Part shown: in pieces, positions 17,690-25,848 of the stretch
Layout of the letters: each line of letters opens with the position of its first letter
Numbering within the stretch: the first letter of the stretch is position 1
NCBI RefSeq assembly: GCF_010682105.1
Contig: NZ_JAAGWH010000063.1
Span: forward strand, 1-60,110
Origin: Modestobacter muralis
GTDB lineage: Bacteria; Actinomycetota; Actinomycetes; Mycobacteriales; Geodermatophilaceae
Direction: 5' to 3'
Length of the DNA: 60,110 bases
The notes under the pieces: generated by a model
Told to the model about the DNA's origin: nothing
Databases searched by the model: none
The model's input: only the letters and a program-made list of their open reading frames with translations
Position numbers and translations under genes: made by a program

Positions 17690-17705
17690 ATCGGCACGCA
17701 CGGCA

Positions 17706-17720
17706 ATACCTTAAGGGCAT
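17706..17720. promoter_or_regulatory. Candidate LysR-box
   Basis: ATACCTTAAGGGCAT contains the T-N11-A pattern with palindromic core CCTTAAGG, immediately upstream of the LysR gene and in the divergent intergenic region. It fits an autoregulatory site. Confidence 0.45.
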
Positions 17721-17807
17721 CACAGGAGCGGTAACAGGTCTTGGACGGGCACCTCACCCCACGTCGAAGGTGGACGGCGAACACATCGTCCAACCGAAGG
17801 GCCCACC

Positions 17808-18566
17808 ATGACCCACCCGCACACCAGCCCCACCGGCGCTCTCACCGGCCAGCACGTCCTCGTCCTCGGCGGCACGTCGGGCATCGGACTGGCCACCGCC
17901 CTCGCCGCGGCGGCCGAAGGGGCCACGGTCACCGTCGTCTCCAGCCGCGCCGAGAGCGTCCGGCGGGCGCTGGAGTCCCTCCCGGCCGGCAGCACCGGCC
18001 GGGCGGTCGACCTCACCGACGGTGCCGCCGTCACCGAGATGGTCGACGACGTCGCCGGATCGGTGGGGCGGATCGACCACCTCGTCTACACCGCCGGTGA
18101 GCCGCTGACCCCTATGCCGCTGGCCGAGCTGGACGGCGACCGGGCCCGCAGCTTCTTCCAGCTCCGCTTCTTCGGCGCTCTCTCCGCCGTGCACGCCGTC
18201 CTGCCGCATCTGTCGGCGGCGGGCTCGATCACCCTGGTGACGGGCACCTTTGGGGACCGGCCTGGCCCGGGTTGGGCGGTGCCTGCGGCCATCTGTGGCG
18301 CCATGGAGTCCCTGACCCGCGCGCTTGCGCTGGAACTGGCCCCGGTCCGGGTTAACGTCGTCCGTCCCGGCGTCACGCGCAGCCCCTTGTGGCAGTCCCT
18401 CAGCGACGACGACCGGGCCGAGCTGTACCGGCAGACCGCGGCCACGGTGCCCCTGGGACGCGTCGGTGAGGTGGAGGACATCGCCGCGGCGTTCCTGTTC
18501 TGCATGACCCAGTCCTTCGCCTCAGGGTCGGTGGTCACCGTCGACGGCGCCTCGGTGCTGGCATGA
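17808..18566 (+). CDS. SDR-family protein lacking the catalytic Tyr/Lys
   Basis: 252 residues with the classical short-chain dehydrogenase fold: cofactor loop GGTSGIGLATA (about 22-32), VDLTDGAAV, LVYTAGE in place of NNAG, and the C-terminal GRVGEVEDIAAAFLFCMTQ...GSVVTVDGA. The usual YxxxK site aligns with AVPAAICGAMESLTRALA, so both catalytic Tyr and Lys are absent. It may bind NAD(P) without being an oxidoreductase, or use another mechanism. ATG 17808; its stop overlaps the start of the MFS gene (ATGA). Divergent from the LysR gene. Confidence 0.82.
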   Translation: MTHPHTSPTGALTGQHVLVLGGTSGIGLATALAAAAEGATVTVVSSRAESVRRALESLPAGSTGRAVDLTDGAAVTEMVDDVAGSVGRIDHLVYTAGEPLTPMPLAELDGDRARSFFQLRFFGALSAVHAVLPHLSAAGSITLVTGTFGDRPGPGWAVPAAICGAMESLTRALALELAPVRVNVVRPGVTRSPLWQSLSDDDRAELYRQTAATVPLGRVGEVEDIAAAFLFCMTQSFASGSVVTVDGASVLA

Positions 18567-19864
18567 CCTCCACGGCACAGACCCAGCCCGACCCGACGCC
18601 CACAGGACCGGCCCCGGTGGACCTCGCTGACCGCGCGCCGGCGCGGTCGGCGGAGGCCCGGGTCCAGCCCGTGCTCACACGGGCCACCACGTTGATCCTG
18701 GCCGCGACGACCGGCGCCATCGCGGCGAACCTGTACTACGCCCAGCCCCTGCTGGCCACCATCGCAGCCACCCTGGACATCTCCACCGGGACCGTGGCCA
18801 CCGTCGTCACGGCCACGCAGCTGGCCTTCGCGGCCGGGTTGGTCCTGGTGCTCCCCCTGGGGGACATCGTCGAACGCCGACGCCTGTTGACCGGGCTGCT
18901 CGTGCTGGACGCGGTCGGCCTGGTCGGGTTCGCTGTCGCACCCAGCCTTCCCGTCCTGCTGATCTCCTGCGCCCTGATGGGGGTGGGCAACATCGCCGCC
19001 CAGGTCCTGGTCCCGGCCGCGGCCTCACTGGCCGGGGACGCACAGCGGGGGAGGGTCGTCGGCACCGTCATCACCGGACTCCTGATCGGCATGCTCGCCG
19101 CCCGCACGGTGGCCGGCGTGGTCAGCCAGCTCGTCGGCTGGCGGCCGCTGTTCCTCGGTGCGGCCGTGCTGATGCTGCTGCTGACCCTCGTGGTCCGACG
19201 CGTCTTGCCTGCGACCGGTCCGGTCGCTGACCGGCCCACCTACCTGGACACGCTGCGGTCGACAGCCCGGCTCTACCGGCAACTCCCGCTGCTGCGGGTC
19301 CGGGCCGCGTTCGGGGCGCTGGGCTTCGCCGCCTTCAGCCTGTTCTGGTCGACTGCCGCGCTGCTCCTGGGCGGCGGTCGGTACTCCTTCGGTCCCGCGG
19401 CGATCGGCGGTTTCGCCCTGCTGGGCATCGCCGGGGCGGTCGCGGCCAACGCCGTGGGTCGGCTGCGCGACCACGTCCACCCGCTGCCCACCCTGGTCGC
19501 GGTGCTGGTCATCGCTGGCGCGTTCGGGGTGCTGCTGGCTGCTCCGCACGTCCTCGCCTGCATGGTCGTGGGCATCGTCGTGTTGGACATCGGCGTGCAA
19601 GGGCTCCACGTGCTCAACCAGCGGACGATCTACGAGCTCGAGCCGGCCGCCCGCACCCGGGTCAACAGCGTCTACATGACCTTCTACTTCCTCGGCGGGT
19701 CCCTGGGCTCAGCAGCCGGGTCCCTCGCCTGGGAGCGGGCGGGATGGACCGGGGTCTGCGTGACCGGGCTCGTCATCAGCGCACTCGCCGTCGTCCTGTG
19801 GACCGCAACCGCCCGCCGTTCTCCCCGTTCGATCCTCAAGGAGGTCTCGTGTCCCGCGTCCTGA
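18563..19864 (+). CDS. MFS transporter
   Basis: 433 residues, about 12 membrane helices after a hydrophilic N-terminus of roughly 45 residues. The first helix (ANLYYAQPLLATIAATL) and the loop LPLGDIVERRRLL are typical of MFS sugar- or drug-type exporters. The start overlaps the upstream SDR stop and the gene end overlaps the following SDR start by 16 bases, so the three form one operon. The substrate is unknown; its setting among oxidoreductases suggests export of a small organic compound. Confidence 0.87.
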   Translation: MTSTAQTQPDPTPTGPAPVDLADRAPARSAEARVQPVLTRATTLILAATTGAIAANLYYAQPLLATIAATLDISTGTVATVVTATQLAFAAGLVLVLPLGDIVERRRLLTGLLVLDAVGLVGFAVAPSLPVLLISCALMGVGNIAAQVLVPAAASLAGDAQRGRVVGTVITGLLIGMLAARTVAGVVSQLVGWRPLFLGAAVLMLLLTLVVRRVLPATGPVADRPTYLDTLRSTARLYRQLPLLRVRAAFGALGFAAFSLFWSTAALLLGGGRYSFGPAAIGGFALLGIAGAVAANAVGRLRDHVHPLPTLVAVLVIAGAFGVLLAAPHVLACMVVGIVVLDIGVQGLHVLNQRTIYELEPAARTRVNSVYMTFYFLGGSLGSAAGSLAWERAGWTGVCVTGLVISALAVVLWTATARRSPRSILKEVSCPAS

Positions 19865-20622
19865 TCACCGGCTCCACCGACGGGCTGGGCCTCATGGCCG
19901 CCCAGCTGCTCACCGACCAAGGGCACCAGGTCACGTTGCACGCCCGCAACGAGGCCCGAGCCGCCGACGCGCGGGACGCCCTCCCCGCCGCCGAGGACGT
20001 CCTCATCGGCGACCTGTCCAGCATCGCCGGGATGCACCAGGTCGCCGCACAGGCCAACCAGCACGCCCGCTTCGACGGCGTCATCCACAACGCCGGGGTC
20101 GGCTACCGCGAGCCGCGCCGCATCCCGACCGTGGACGGGCTCAGCCACGTCTTCGCGATCAACGTGCTCGCGCCCTACCTGCTCACGGCCCTGATCCCGC
20201 GACCGGACCGACTCGTGTACCTGAGCTCGGGGATGCACCGCGGTGGCGACGTGGACTTGGAGGACCTGCAGTGGGAGAACCGCCGCTGGAACGGCTCCCA
20301 GGCCTATGCCGACAGCAAGCTGCTCGACGTCGTCCTCGCCTTCGCGGTCGCCCGCCGGTGGCCCGACGTCCGCTCCAACGCACTCGAACCCGGGTGGGTG
20401 CCGACCAAGATGGGCGGGCCCGGCGCCCCGGATGACATGTCCCTGGCACCGGTCACCCAGGCCTGGCTGGCCGTCAGCGACGACCCAGCGGCTCAGGTGA
20501 GCGGGGGCTACTTCTTCCACCAGCGAGCACGCGCAACGCACCCGCTCGCTTCATCGGCTCAGGTGCAGGCGGACCTGCTGGCCCGATGCGCCGAGATCAC
20601 CGGGGTGCAGCTCCCCGGATGA
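19849..20622 (+). CDS. Short-chain dehydrogenase/reductase
   Basis: 257 residues. Cofactor motif TGSTDGLGLMAAQ near the N-terminus, HNAGVGY (NNAG equivalent), YLSSGMHRGG and the catalytic YADSK (YxxxK). GTG 19849 is preceded by AAGGAGG at ideal spacing; an upstream extension within the MFS gene is rejected. It is the third gene of the LysR-linked operon. Unlike the first SDR of this operon it keeps a complete active site. Substrate unknown. Confidence 0.88.
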   Translation: MSRVLITGSTDGLGLMAAQLLTDQGHQVTLHARNEARAADARDALPAAEDVLIGDLSSIAGMHQVAAQANQHARFDGVIHNAGVGYREPRRIPTVDGLSHVFAINVLAPYLLTALIPRPDRLVYLSSGMHRGGDVDLEDLQWENRRWNGSQAYADSKLLDVVLAFAVARRWPDVRSNALEPGWVPTKMGGPGAPDDMSLAPVTQAWLAVSDDPAAQVSGGYFFHQRARATHPLASSAQVQADLLARCAEITGVQLPG

Positions 20623-20730
20623 CCGTGACCGGAGCGGACATGCCAGACCTACGGCCAGAAGCGTCCCTCCCCTTGACCGCGTAGGGGCTCCGCGAAGTGT
20701 GCTTTGACCTGAAACTCATAAGCATTGGGC

Positions 20731-20772
20731 GGCCCAGAAACGTATGAGTATTGGTCAGTCCGTTAACGGGCG
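20731..20772. repeat. Dispersed repeat, copy 2
   Basis: Begins GGCCCAGAAACGTATGAGTA and ends CGTTAACGGGCG; aligned without gaps over most of its length with 23062-23104. Confidence 0.45.
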
Positions 20773-20796
20773 ATTGTGGGCCGCCGTTTCGGATTT

Positions 20797-20842
20797 CTTG
20801 TGGCTCACATCGGATGATCCTTGTGGCTCACATCGGATGATC
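20797..20842. repeat. Perfect 23-bp tandem duplication, possible IS end
   Basis: Two adjacent identical 23-base units (20797-20819, 20820-20842) starting CTTGTGGCTCAC. The second unit overlaps the stop codon of the RD-repeat protein gene. Tandem terminal repeats like these are seen at the ends of IS21-type elements, but no transposase is present, so this would be a relic. Confidence 0.6.
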
Positions 20843-21476
20843 AGAGTGTCGGTAGGTCTGGCTCATCGAGGCCTCGGTAGGCCGTGGCGTCCCTACGGGC
20901 AGTCCGTGCGCTGTCGCGGTCCCCGGCCGCGGCCGTCCGGTCGGCCGCGGCGGCGGACCGGTCGGAGGCTGCGGCGGTGCGGTCATCGGCTGCGCCGGCC
21001 AGTAGCTGGCCTGCGTGCTGGAGATCGACCCGGAGGCGGGAGCGCTGAATGCTGGTGGCGATCACGTCGGCGAACTGCACGTCGAGCAGCTTGAGCACCT
21101 CCCGCAGCAAGTGGAGCAGCGGCTCGTCGGCACCGGAATCGATCGCCTCCTGGATCGCCTCGCTCGCCTGCTGCAGGTGCACATGCTGGTCGGCCTCGCC
21201 AGCGTCCAGGGCGTTCAGCCGACGAGTGACCTCTCGGATCCGCTGGTAGGCCAGGTGCTCACGGGCGCGCGCATCCTCGAGCACCAGGTCGGCGGCGGCG
21301 TCACGAGCACGGGCAGCGGTGTCCCGGTCCTCTGCCCGTTGGTCGGCGGCGTCGGCGCGTACGTCACGCTCCTCCGCGCTGACCCACCAGGACCTGGCGT
21401 GACCCTCCTGCGCCCACGGGTTGTCAGGCTCCGCCGGGTCTGTGGGCGGTTGGCTCTCTGCTGCCGGGTCGTGCAC
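20841..21476 (-). CDS. Coiled-coil RD-repeat protein of unknown function
   Basis: 211 residues. Two stretches of heptad-like repeats rich in Arg-Asp and Ala (about 33-60: ERDVRADAADQRAEDRD; about 165-200: AADDRTAAASDRSAAAADR) flank a helical middle (HLQQASEAIQEAIDSG, LHLLREVLKLLDVQFADVI). Such DR/RD repeats occur in actinobacterial signalling proteins beside GAF, ANTAR or GGDEF domains. GTG 21476 has a good GGAGGG upstream. It lies 39 bases after an ANTAR gene on the same strand, probably in one operon. A scaffold role is inference. Confidence 0.65.
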   Translation of the reverse strand: MHDPAAESQPPTDPAEPDNPWAQEGHARSWWVSAEERDVRADAADQRAEDRDTAARARDAAADLVLEDARAREHLAYQRIREVTRRLNALDAGEADQHVHLQQASEAIQEAIDSGADEPLLHLLREVLKLLDVQFADVIATSIQRSRLRVDLQHAGQLLAGAADDRTAAASDRSAAAADRTAAAGDRDSARTARRDATAYRGLDEPDLPTL

Positions 21477-21515
21477 GTTTCCCTCCGAGTACGGGTGCAG
21501 GTACAGGTGGCCTGC

Positions 21516-21782
21516 TCAGTCGCTGAGCTGTTCGGCGTCGCCGGTGTAGATGACCCGCTCGGCGACATCCCGAAGCTTCACGTTGCGCCGCTGACTCAGC
21601 ACGCGAAGACGGTCGAACGCCTGTTCCTCCGTGATGCGGTGCCGCTCCATGAGGATTCCCATGGCCATGCCGATCTTCCGGTGACTGACCACTGCCCGCT
21701 CGAGATGCACGGCACGGTCGGTCGCGGCGGCCAACTCGGTGCGGGCCTCCGCCAGCTCGTCGGCGGAGCCCTCAGCAGCCAC
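21516..21782 (-). CDS. ANTAR-domain protein (short)
   Basis: 88 residues: a short coiled segment (DELAEARTELAAATDRAVHL) followed by an ANTAR domain (about 28-85; SHRKIGMAMGILMERHRIT, EEQAFDRLRVLSQRRNVKLRDVAERV). No sensor domain is attached, so it is likely a partner or target of another sensor. The next gene on the same strand encodes the RD-repeat protein. Confidence 0.85.
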   Translation of the reverse strand: MAAEGSADELAEARTELAAATDRAVHLERAVVSHRKIGMAMGILMERHRITEEQAFDRLRVLSQRRNVKLRDVAERVIYTGDAEQLSD

Positions 21783-22016
21783 GGGAAGAGGTTACGACTG
21801 CGCCCGACAGCGATCCGTCCCCGATGGGACCCGAACGGTGTCCCTCGACCTGGGAGCGGTCGGGTGGTGGCCGGTCCGTCAGCGGTCGTGCTCGGTACAC
21901 GGTGCACGACCGGCCAGGACGGCACTCCGGAGGACCTGTCCGCGAGCGTCGCGGTCGCCTGACCCGACCGCCGCAGGGCCCCCCGGAGTCACGCGCCCGG
22001 AGCCGAGCTCGCATGC

Positions 22017-22748
22017 TCAGCTCCGGCGCGGTGGCTGAGGCATCTCCCCGGTCCTGACCAGGTGGTCGGCGATGTCCCGGAGCTTGACGTTGGCCGCCTG
22101 GGAGGCGTACGCGAGGGTCTGGAACGCCTGGTCGGCGGTCAGCTTCTGCCGCTCCATCAAGATGCCCTTGGCCTGGTCGATCACGGCCCGGGACTGCAGC
22201 GCGAGCTCCAGGTTGGCGGCGATGTCGCGGGCGGTCTGGTAGTCGTACATGTTGGCGATCGCAGCGGCCGCGGACCGCGCGAACTCGCGGGCCGCTGACT
22301 GGGTGGCGTCGTCGAATGCATCCGCTTCGGTGGCGTAGATGTTGAGCCCGGCGTGCAGGCCCTCCATCGGCAGCGGCACCGAGAGAGAGCTGAGGGCGTG
22401 GCGTTCCACTGCCCGGGGCGTGTAGTCGGGCCAGCGGGTCTCGGTCCTGGCGTCGGTGATCTCGACCAGCTCGCCGGTGGTGGCCGCGTGCAGGCAGGGT
22501 CCGTGGCCCCGTTCGTACTGCGACTCGTCCAGGTCCAGGGCGAGCTGGCCGGTGTAGACGGCGGTGGCGGGGCGGGAGCCGATCAGCACGGAGATGGAGG
22601 AATCGACGTGTCCCGGCAGCGTCGACGCGGTGGCGTCGACCACGGCCTGCAGGAGGGTGTCCATGGAGTGCCGGCGCAGCGTCAAGGCGCTGAGGTCCTG
22701 GAGGGCACGGTCGGTCTTCGCGGGCAGCGGCTCGTTGGGGGTGGGCAT
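22017..22748 (-). CDS. GAF-ANTAR regulator
   Basis: 243 residues: GAF domain (about 15-165; VDSSISVLIG, YERGHGPCLHAATTGELVEI, LNIYATEADAFDD) and ANTAR domain (about 180-238; LQSRAVIDQAKGILMERQKLT, DQAFQTLAYASQAANVKLRDIADHL). ATG 22748 gives a normal start to the GAF domain; a 100-residue upstream extension of the frame has no homologous look and is rejected. Same architecture as 15145-15861. Confidence 0.9.
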   Translation of the reverse strand: MPTPNEPLPAKTDRALQDLSALTLRRHSMDTLLQAVVDATASTLPGHVDSSISVLIGSRPATAVYTGQLALDLDESQYERGHGPCLHAATTGELVEITDARTETRWPDYTPRAVERHALSSLSVPLPMEGLHAGLNIYATEADAFDDATQSAAREFARSAAAAIANMYDYQTARDIAANLELALQSRAVIDQAKGILMERQKLTADQAFQTLAYASQAANVKLRDIADHLVRTGEMPQPPRRS

Positions 22749-23192
22749 GGCAGACGTCTTCCAGCTCGGCAGTACCGAGGGTGAAGCACCCCCGGCGTCG
22801 ACCACCTGCGGGAGGTCCAGCTGGGGTGCGCCGCTGTCTGATGCACCAAGGCCGACGGAGCTGCTGCTCCGCAACAACTCAAAGATAACTGCAGGTGGGA
22901 TCACCGAGGATCCGGTCGGCGCAACGTCCCTGCGCTGAACGGGGCGGGAGCCCGACAGCCAGTAGGCGAGTCGGCTAGGGATCGGCGGCACCGCAACGCC
23001 CGCCCTGCACTGAACGGTCGGGTCGCCGCTCGCTGAGGCAGGAGCACTACCAGCCATCGCAGGCCCGAAACGGTTGGGTAATGGGCCGTCCGTTAGTGAG
23101 CGTTCGAAGGTGGTCGAGAACGTCCTTTATCTGCCGGTCGGCCGGTGGTGATGATGACGGCGTGTGGCTGATCGAGGACGTGGATTTCCTCG
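22749..23192. other. Intergenic region with a dispersed repeat
   Basis: 444 bases between divergent genes. It must contain the ANTAR gene promoter. The part 23062-23140 is a dispersed repeat. No further gene seen. Confidence 0.45.
23062..23140. repeat. Dispersed repeat, copy 3 (long form)
   Basis: Starts GGCCCGAAACGGTTGGGTAA; its first part matches 20731-20772 and its second part (CCGTTAGTGAGCGTTCGAAG to TATCTGCCGGTCGG) matches 16037-16089. It lies just before the small four-cysteine protein gene. Confidence 0.45.
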
Positions 23193-23447
23193 GTGCAGTC
23201 CCTCAGGGAACAGCGGTTCGATCACCGTCTGGCGATGGCTGCTGCGCCGGTGGGTGATCGACGGATCATGACGTCGCTGCCCCGCGGCCGCCATGAAGGT
23301 CACCGTCTGGCGTGTGGGGGATGCTCGATGGTGTTGGCTTGGGGTCACTGTCCGTCGGACCCGCCGGCACCGCTGTTGGTGTGCAATCGGTGTCGCGCCA
23401 TCAACGACCTCACCCGCAGTGTCGAGGATCTGACACTTCCTACCTGA
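23193..23447 (+). CDS. Small four-cysteine (zinc-ribbon-like) protein, copy 2
   Basis: 84 residues, paralogue of 8917-9168 with the same two Cys pairs (CGGC and CNRC), extra Cys, and blocks FDHRLA, SMVLAW, PPAPLLVCNRC and AINDLTRSV. The N-terminal 25 residues are conserved too, including across a one-codon indel, which favours GTG 23193 over ATG 23268. It converges with the SpoIIE phosphatase gene that follows. A metal-binding structural or DNA/protein contact role is plausible; no family recognised. Confidence 0.65.
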   Translation: MQSLREQRFDHRLAMAAAPVGDRRIMTSLPRGRHEGHRLACGGCSMVLAWGHCPSDPPAPLLVCNRCRAINDLTRSVEDLTLPT

Positions 23448-23506
23448 CCAGTCCCTGGCGGTCATCAGGCTGCCTACCGCGGCTTATCGTTCGTCTGTTG
23501 GCAAAG

Positions 23507-25630
23507 TCAGGGTGACGGCTCGTCGGGCACAGGATCGGGGAGCCGCCGGGGCCCTGCTTCGGCGGGGCGGGGCTGGTCCTGGCGGTGCAGGCGGATGGCG
23601 ACCAGGGCGACGTCGTCGTCGGGGCGTCCGTTAACCAGCCGCTGGAGGATGGCGTCGCAGAGTTCCTGCAGTGGCAGGTGCGCCAGCTCGGCCACAGCTG
23701 CGCGGAGGCGTTCGATGCCGGTGTCGAGGTCGGAGTCGCGGCGTTCGACCAGCCCGTCGGTGTAGAGCAGCACGGTGGCGCCGCGTTCCAGGACGGTCAC
23801 GGTGTCGGTGCGGGGGCTGCCTTGGTCGACGCCCAGCAGCATCTCGGCGCGCCAGTCGGGGATGGGGGCGACGTTGCCGTCGGGGTGGATGACCAGCGGG
23901 GGTAGGTGTCCGGCGTTGGACCAGCGCAGGCGGGTCACCCCGCGTTCGCGCTCGTCGAGGTTCTGCTCGAGGCGGGCGACGACGGCGGTGGCCAGGGTGC
24001 CCATTTCCAGCTGGGCCATGGCCTTATCGACGCGGTGGAGCACCTGGGCGGGGCCGGCGTGGTCGTCGGAAGCGGCGATGCCGCGCAGCATGCTGCGCAG
24101 CTGGCCCATGGTGGCCGCGGCGGCGGTGTCGTGGCCGGCGACGTCACCGATGACCAGCATGGTGGCCCCGTCGGGCTGCATGAAGGCGTCGTACCAGTCC
24201 CCACCGACGGCGGCGGCTGCTGTGGCGGGCAGGTAGCGGACGACGATCTGGCCATGGTCGGGCTCGGGTGGTGCGCTGAGGAAGCTGTGCTGCAGCTGCT
24301 CGGCCAGGGCGCGCTGTTGCCCGTACAGGCGGGCGTTGTCCAGCGCCAGCCCGGCCCGCGCGGCGACCTCGGTGGCCGAAGCCAGGTCCAGCGGGCTCAC
24401 GGTGCCGCGGGCGGGGCCGTTGAACAGGGTCAGCAGGCCCACCGTGTGACCCCGCCCGCGCAGGGGCAGGGTTATGAAGGACTCCGGAGCGAGTTCGGCG
24501 ATCAGGTCCTGTGCCGGGCCTTCCACCAGGACTCCGCGGATCGCGGAGGTGGCGTCGTGGTTGATGACCACCGGCTGGCCGGAGCTCAGTGCGCGCAAGG
24601 CGAACGCCTGATCCTGGAGCGAGGGGATTCGTACCTGGCCGTAGGCATCGAGCACTGAGCGGGCGGCCTCGTCCCGGTGCCACAAGCCGACGTCGCGCAC
24701 CCCCCGGCGGGAGCCGGGGGTGAAGGTGTCATCGACGAGGGTGACGATGCTGAAGTCGGCGAGGGCGGGCACGACCAGGCGGGCCAGCAGGGCGACGGCG
24801 CGGTCGGTCTGCATGGTGCCGGTCAGCTGTTCGGTCACCGCCACCTGAAGGGCCTGCCGGGCGGCGGCGGCCTCGGCCTGCTGCTGGTCGTGGTGGCGGT
24901 CGGTGACGTCGAGGAAGTACACCGACAGCCCGTCCGGGCTGGGCCAGGCGTGGAGTTCGTACCAGCCGTCCAGGGGCGGTGGGTAGTAGGCAGGGAAGCT
25001 GACCGGCTGACCGGTGTCGACCGCCCGCCGGTAGCTGTCTTCGAAGATCGAGCCGGCCGCGGCAGGGAACTCGGTCCAGATCACCTGCCCGAGGAGTTTG
25101 TCGCGGCCGCGCAGCAGGATCTTCTCGGCGGCGGCGTTGACGTAGGTGAACCGCCACTGCCGGTCCAGGGAGTAGAAGCCGGCCGGCATGGCCTCCAGGA
25201 CTCGGGTGACGGAGAGCTCGGCGTCGCGCTGGTCGGTGATGTCGTAGGCGGCGCCCAGCAGGCGGACTGGCTGCCCGTCGGGGTTGCACAGTCGGCGGCC
25301 GCGGGCGGAGATCCACCGGGTGTCTCCGCTGGGCAGGATGATCCGGTAGACGGAGGCGAAGTCGTTGCCGGTGTCGATCGCGGTCTGCAGGTCGGCGGTG
25401 ACCCGGGCGAGGTCGTCGGGGTGCAGCCGGTCGTTGAAGCCATAGATAGTGCTGTCGAAGGTCCCGGGGTTGAAGCCGAAGATCTCGATCAGCCGGTCGT
25501 CCCAGTCCAGCCGGCCCGACACGAGGTCCCAGTCGAAGGTGCCGATGCCGGCGGCGTCGATGGCCAGCTCGCCACGGAGCCGCTCGGCTTCCCGCGCACT
25601 GATGAGCACGGGGTCCACGGCCTCGTCCAC
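23507..25630 (-). CDS. PAS-PAS-GAF-SpoIIE (PP2C) phosphatase, copy 2
   Basis: 707 residues. The order of domains and much of the wording match copy 1 at 12217-14265: PAS (LVSGRLDWDDRLIEIFGF), PAS (FYSLDRQWRFTYVN), GAF (about 285-460, here more diverged, with ITLPLRGRGHTVGLLTLF), and SpoIIE domain (VGGDWYDAFMQ, VIGDVAGHDTAAAA, LLYTDGLVERR, DDVALVAIR). GTG 25630 follows AGAGAGGACGAC as in copy 1; a 55-residue upstream extension is rejected. An anti-sigma kinase gene lies 218 bases upstream on the same strand, so gene order is reversed compared with copy 1. Confidence 0.88.
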   Translation of the reverse strand: MDEAVDPVLISAREAERLRGELAIDAAGIGTFDWDLVSGRLDWDDRLIEIFGFNPGTFDSTIYGFNDRLHPDDLARVTADLQTAIDTGNDFASVYRIILPSGDTRWISARGRRLCNPDGQPVRLLGAAYDITDQRDAELSVTRVLEAMPAGFYSLDRQWRFTYVNAAAEKILLRGRDKLLGQVIWTEFPAAAGSIFEDSYRRAVDTGQPVSFPAYYPPPLDGWYELHAWPSPDGLSVYFLDVTDRHHDQQQAEAAAARQALQVAVTEQLTGTMQTDRAVALLARLVVPALADFSIVTLVDDTFTPGSRRGVRDVGLWHRDEAARSVLDAYGQVRIPSLQDQAFALRALSSGQPVVINHDATSAIRGVLVEGPAQDLIAELAPESFITLPLRGRGHTVGLLTLFNGPARGTVSPLDLASATEVAARAGLALDNARLYGQQRALAEQLQHSFLSAPPEPDHGQIVVRYLPATAAAAVGGDWYDAFMQPDGATMLVIGDVAGHDTAAAATMGQLRSMLRGIAASDDHAGPAQVLHRVDKAMAQLEMGTLATAVVARLEQNLDERERGVTRLRWSNAGHLPPLVIHPDGNVAPIPDWRAEMLLGVDQGSPRTDTVTVLERGATVLLYTDGLVERRDSDLDTGIERLRAAVAELAHLPLQELCDAILQRLVNGRPDDDVALVAIRLHRQDQPRPAEAGPRRLPDPVPDEPSP

Positions 25631-25709
25631 GTCGTCCTCTCTGCAGCGGTGGTCCGGGCAGACCATCACCAGCGGCCGGTCCAGCGGTGCATCATCCTCG
25701 ATACCCGCC

Positions 25710-25725
25710 TCGTTGCGCACAACGA
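25710..25725. promoter_or_regulatory. Palindrome upstream of phosphatase copy 2
   Basis: TCGTTGCGCACAACGA is a palindrome with perfect 6-base arms, 80 bases before the phosphatase start. The matching site at 14350-14365 sits at almost the same distance from copy 1. Confidence 0.42.
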
Positions 25726-25848
25726 ACCCCCCCCCACCGTGCAGGCGCCAGCAGTGGTTGAGCAGACGCACCGTCAGTGATCCCTCGGGCTGCACCCGGT
25801 GGCTGTCGAATCCCGTGAGCGTCAGCGTGGGTCAGGCGGGGTGGAAGG

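Noticed and set aside
22749-23057. 100-residue N-terminal extension of the GAF-ANTAR protein
   Set aside because: Composition is not protein-like compared with the rest, and ATG 22748 fits the normal GAF start.
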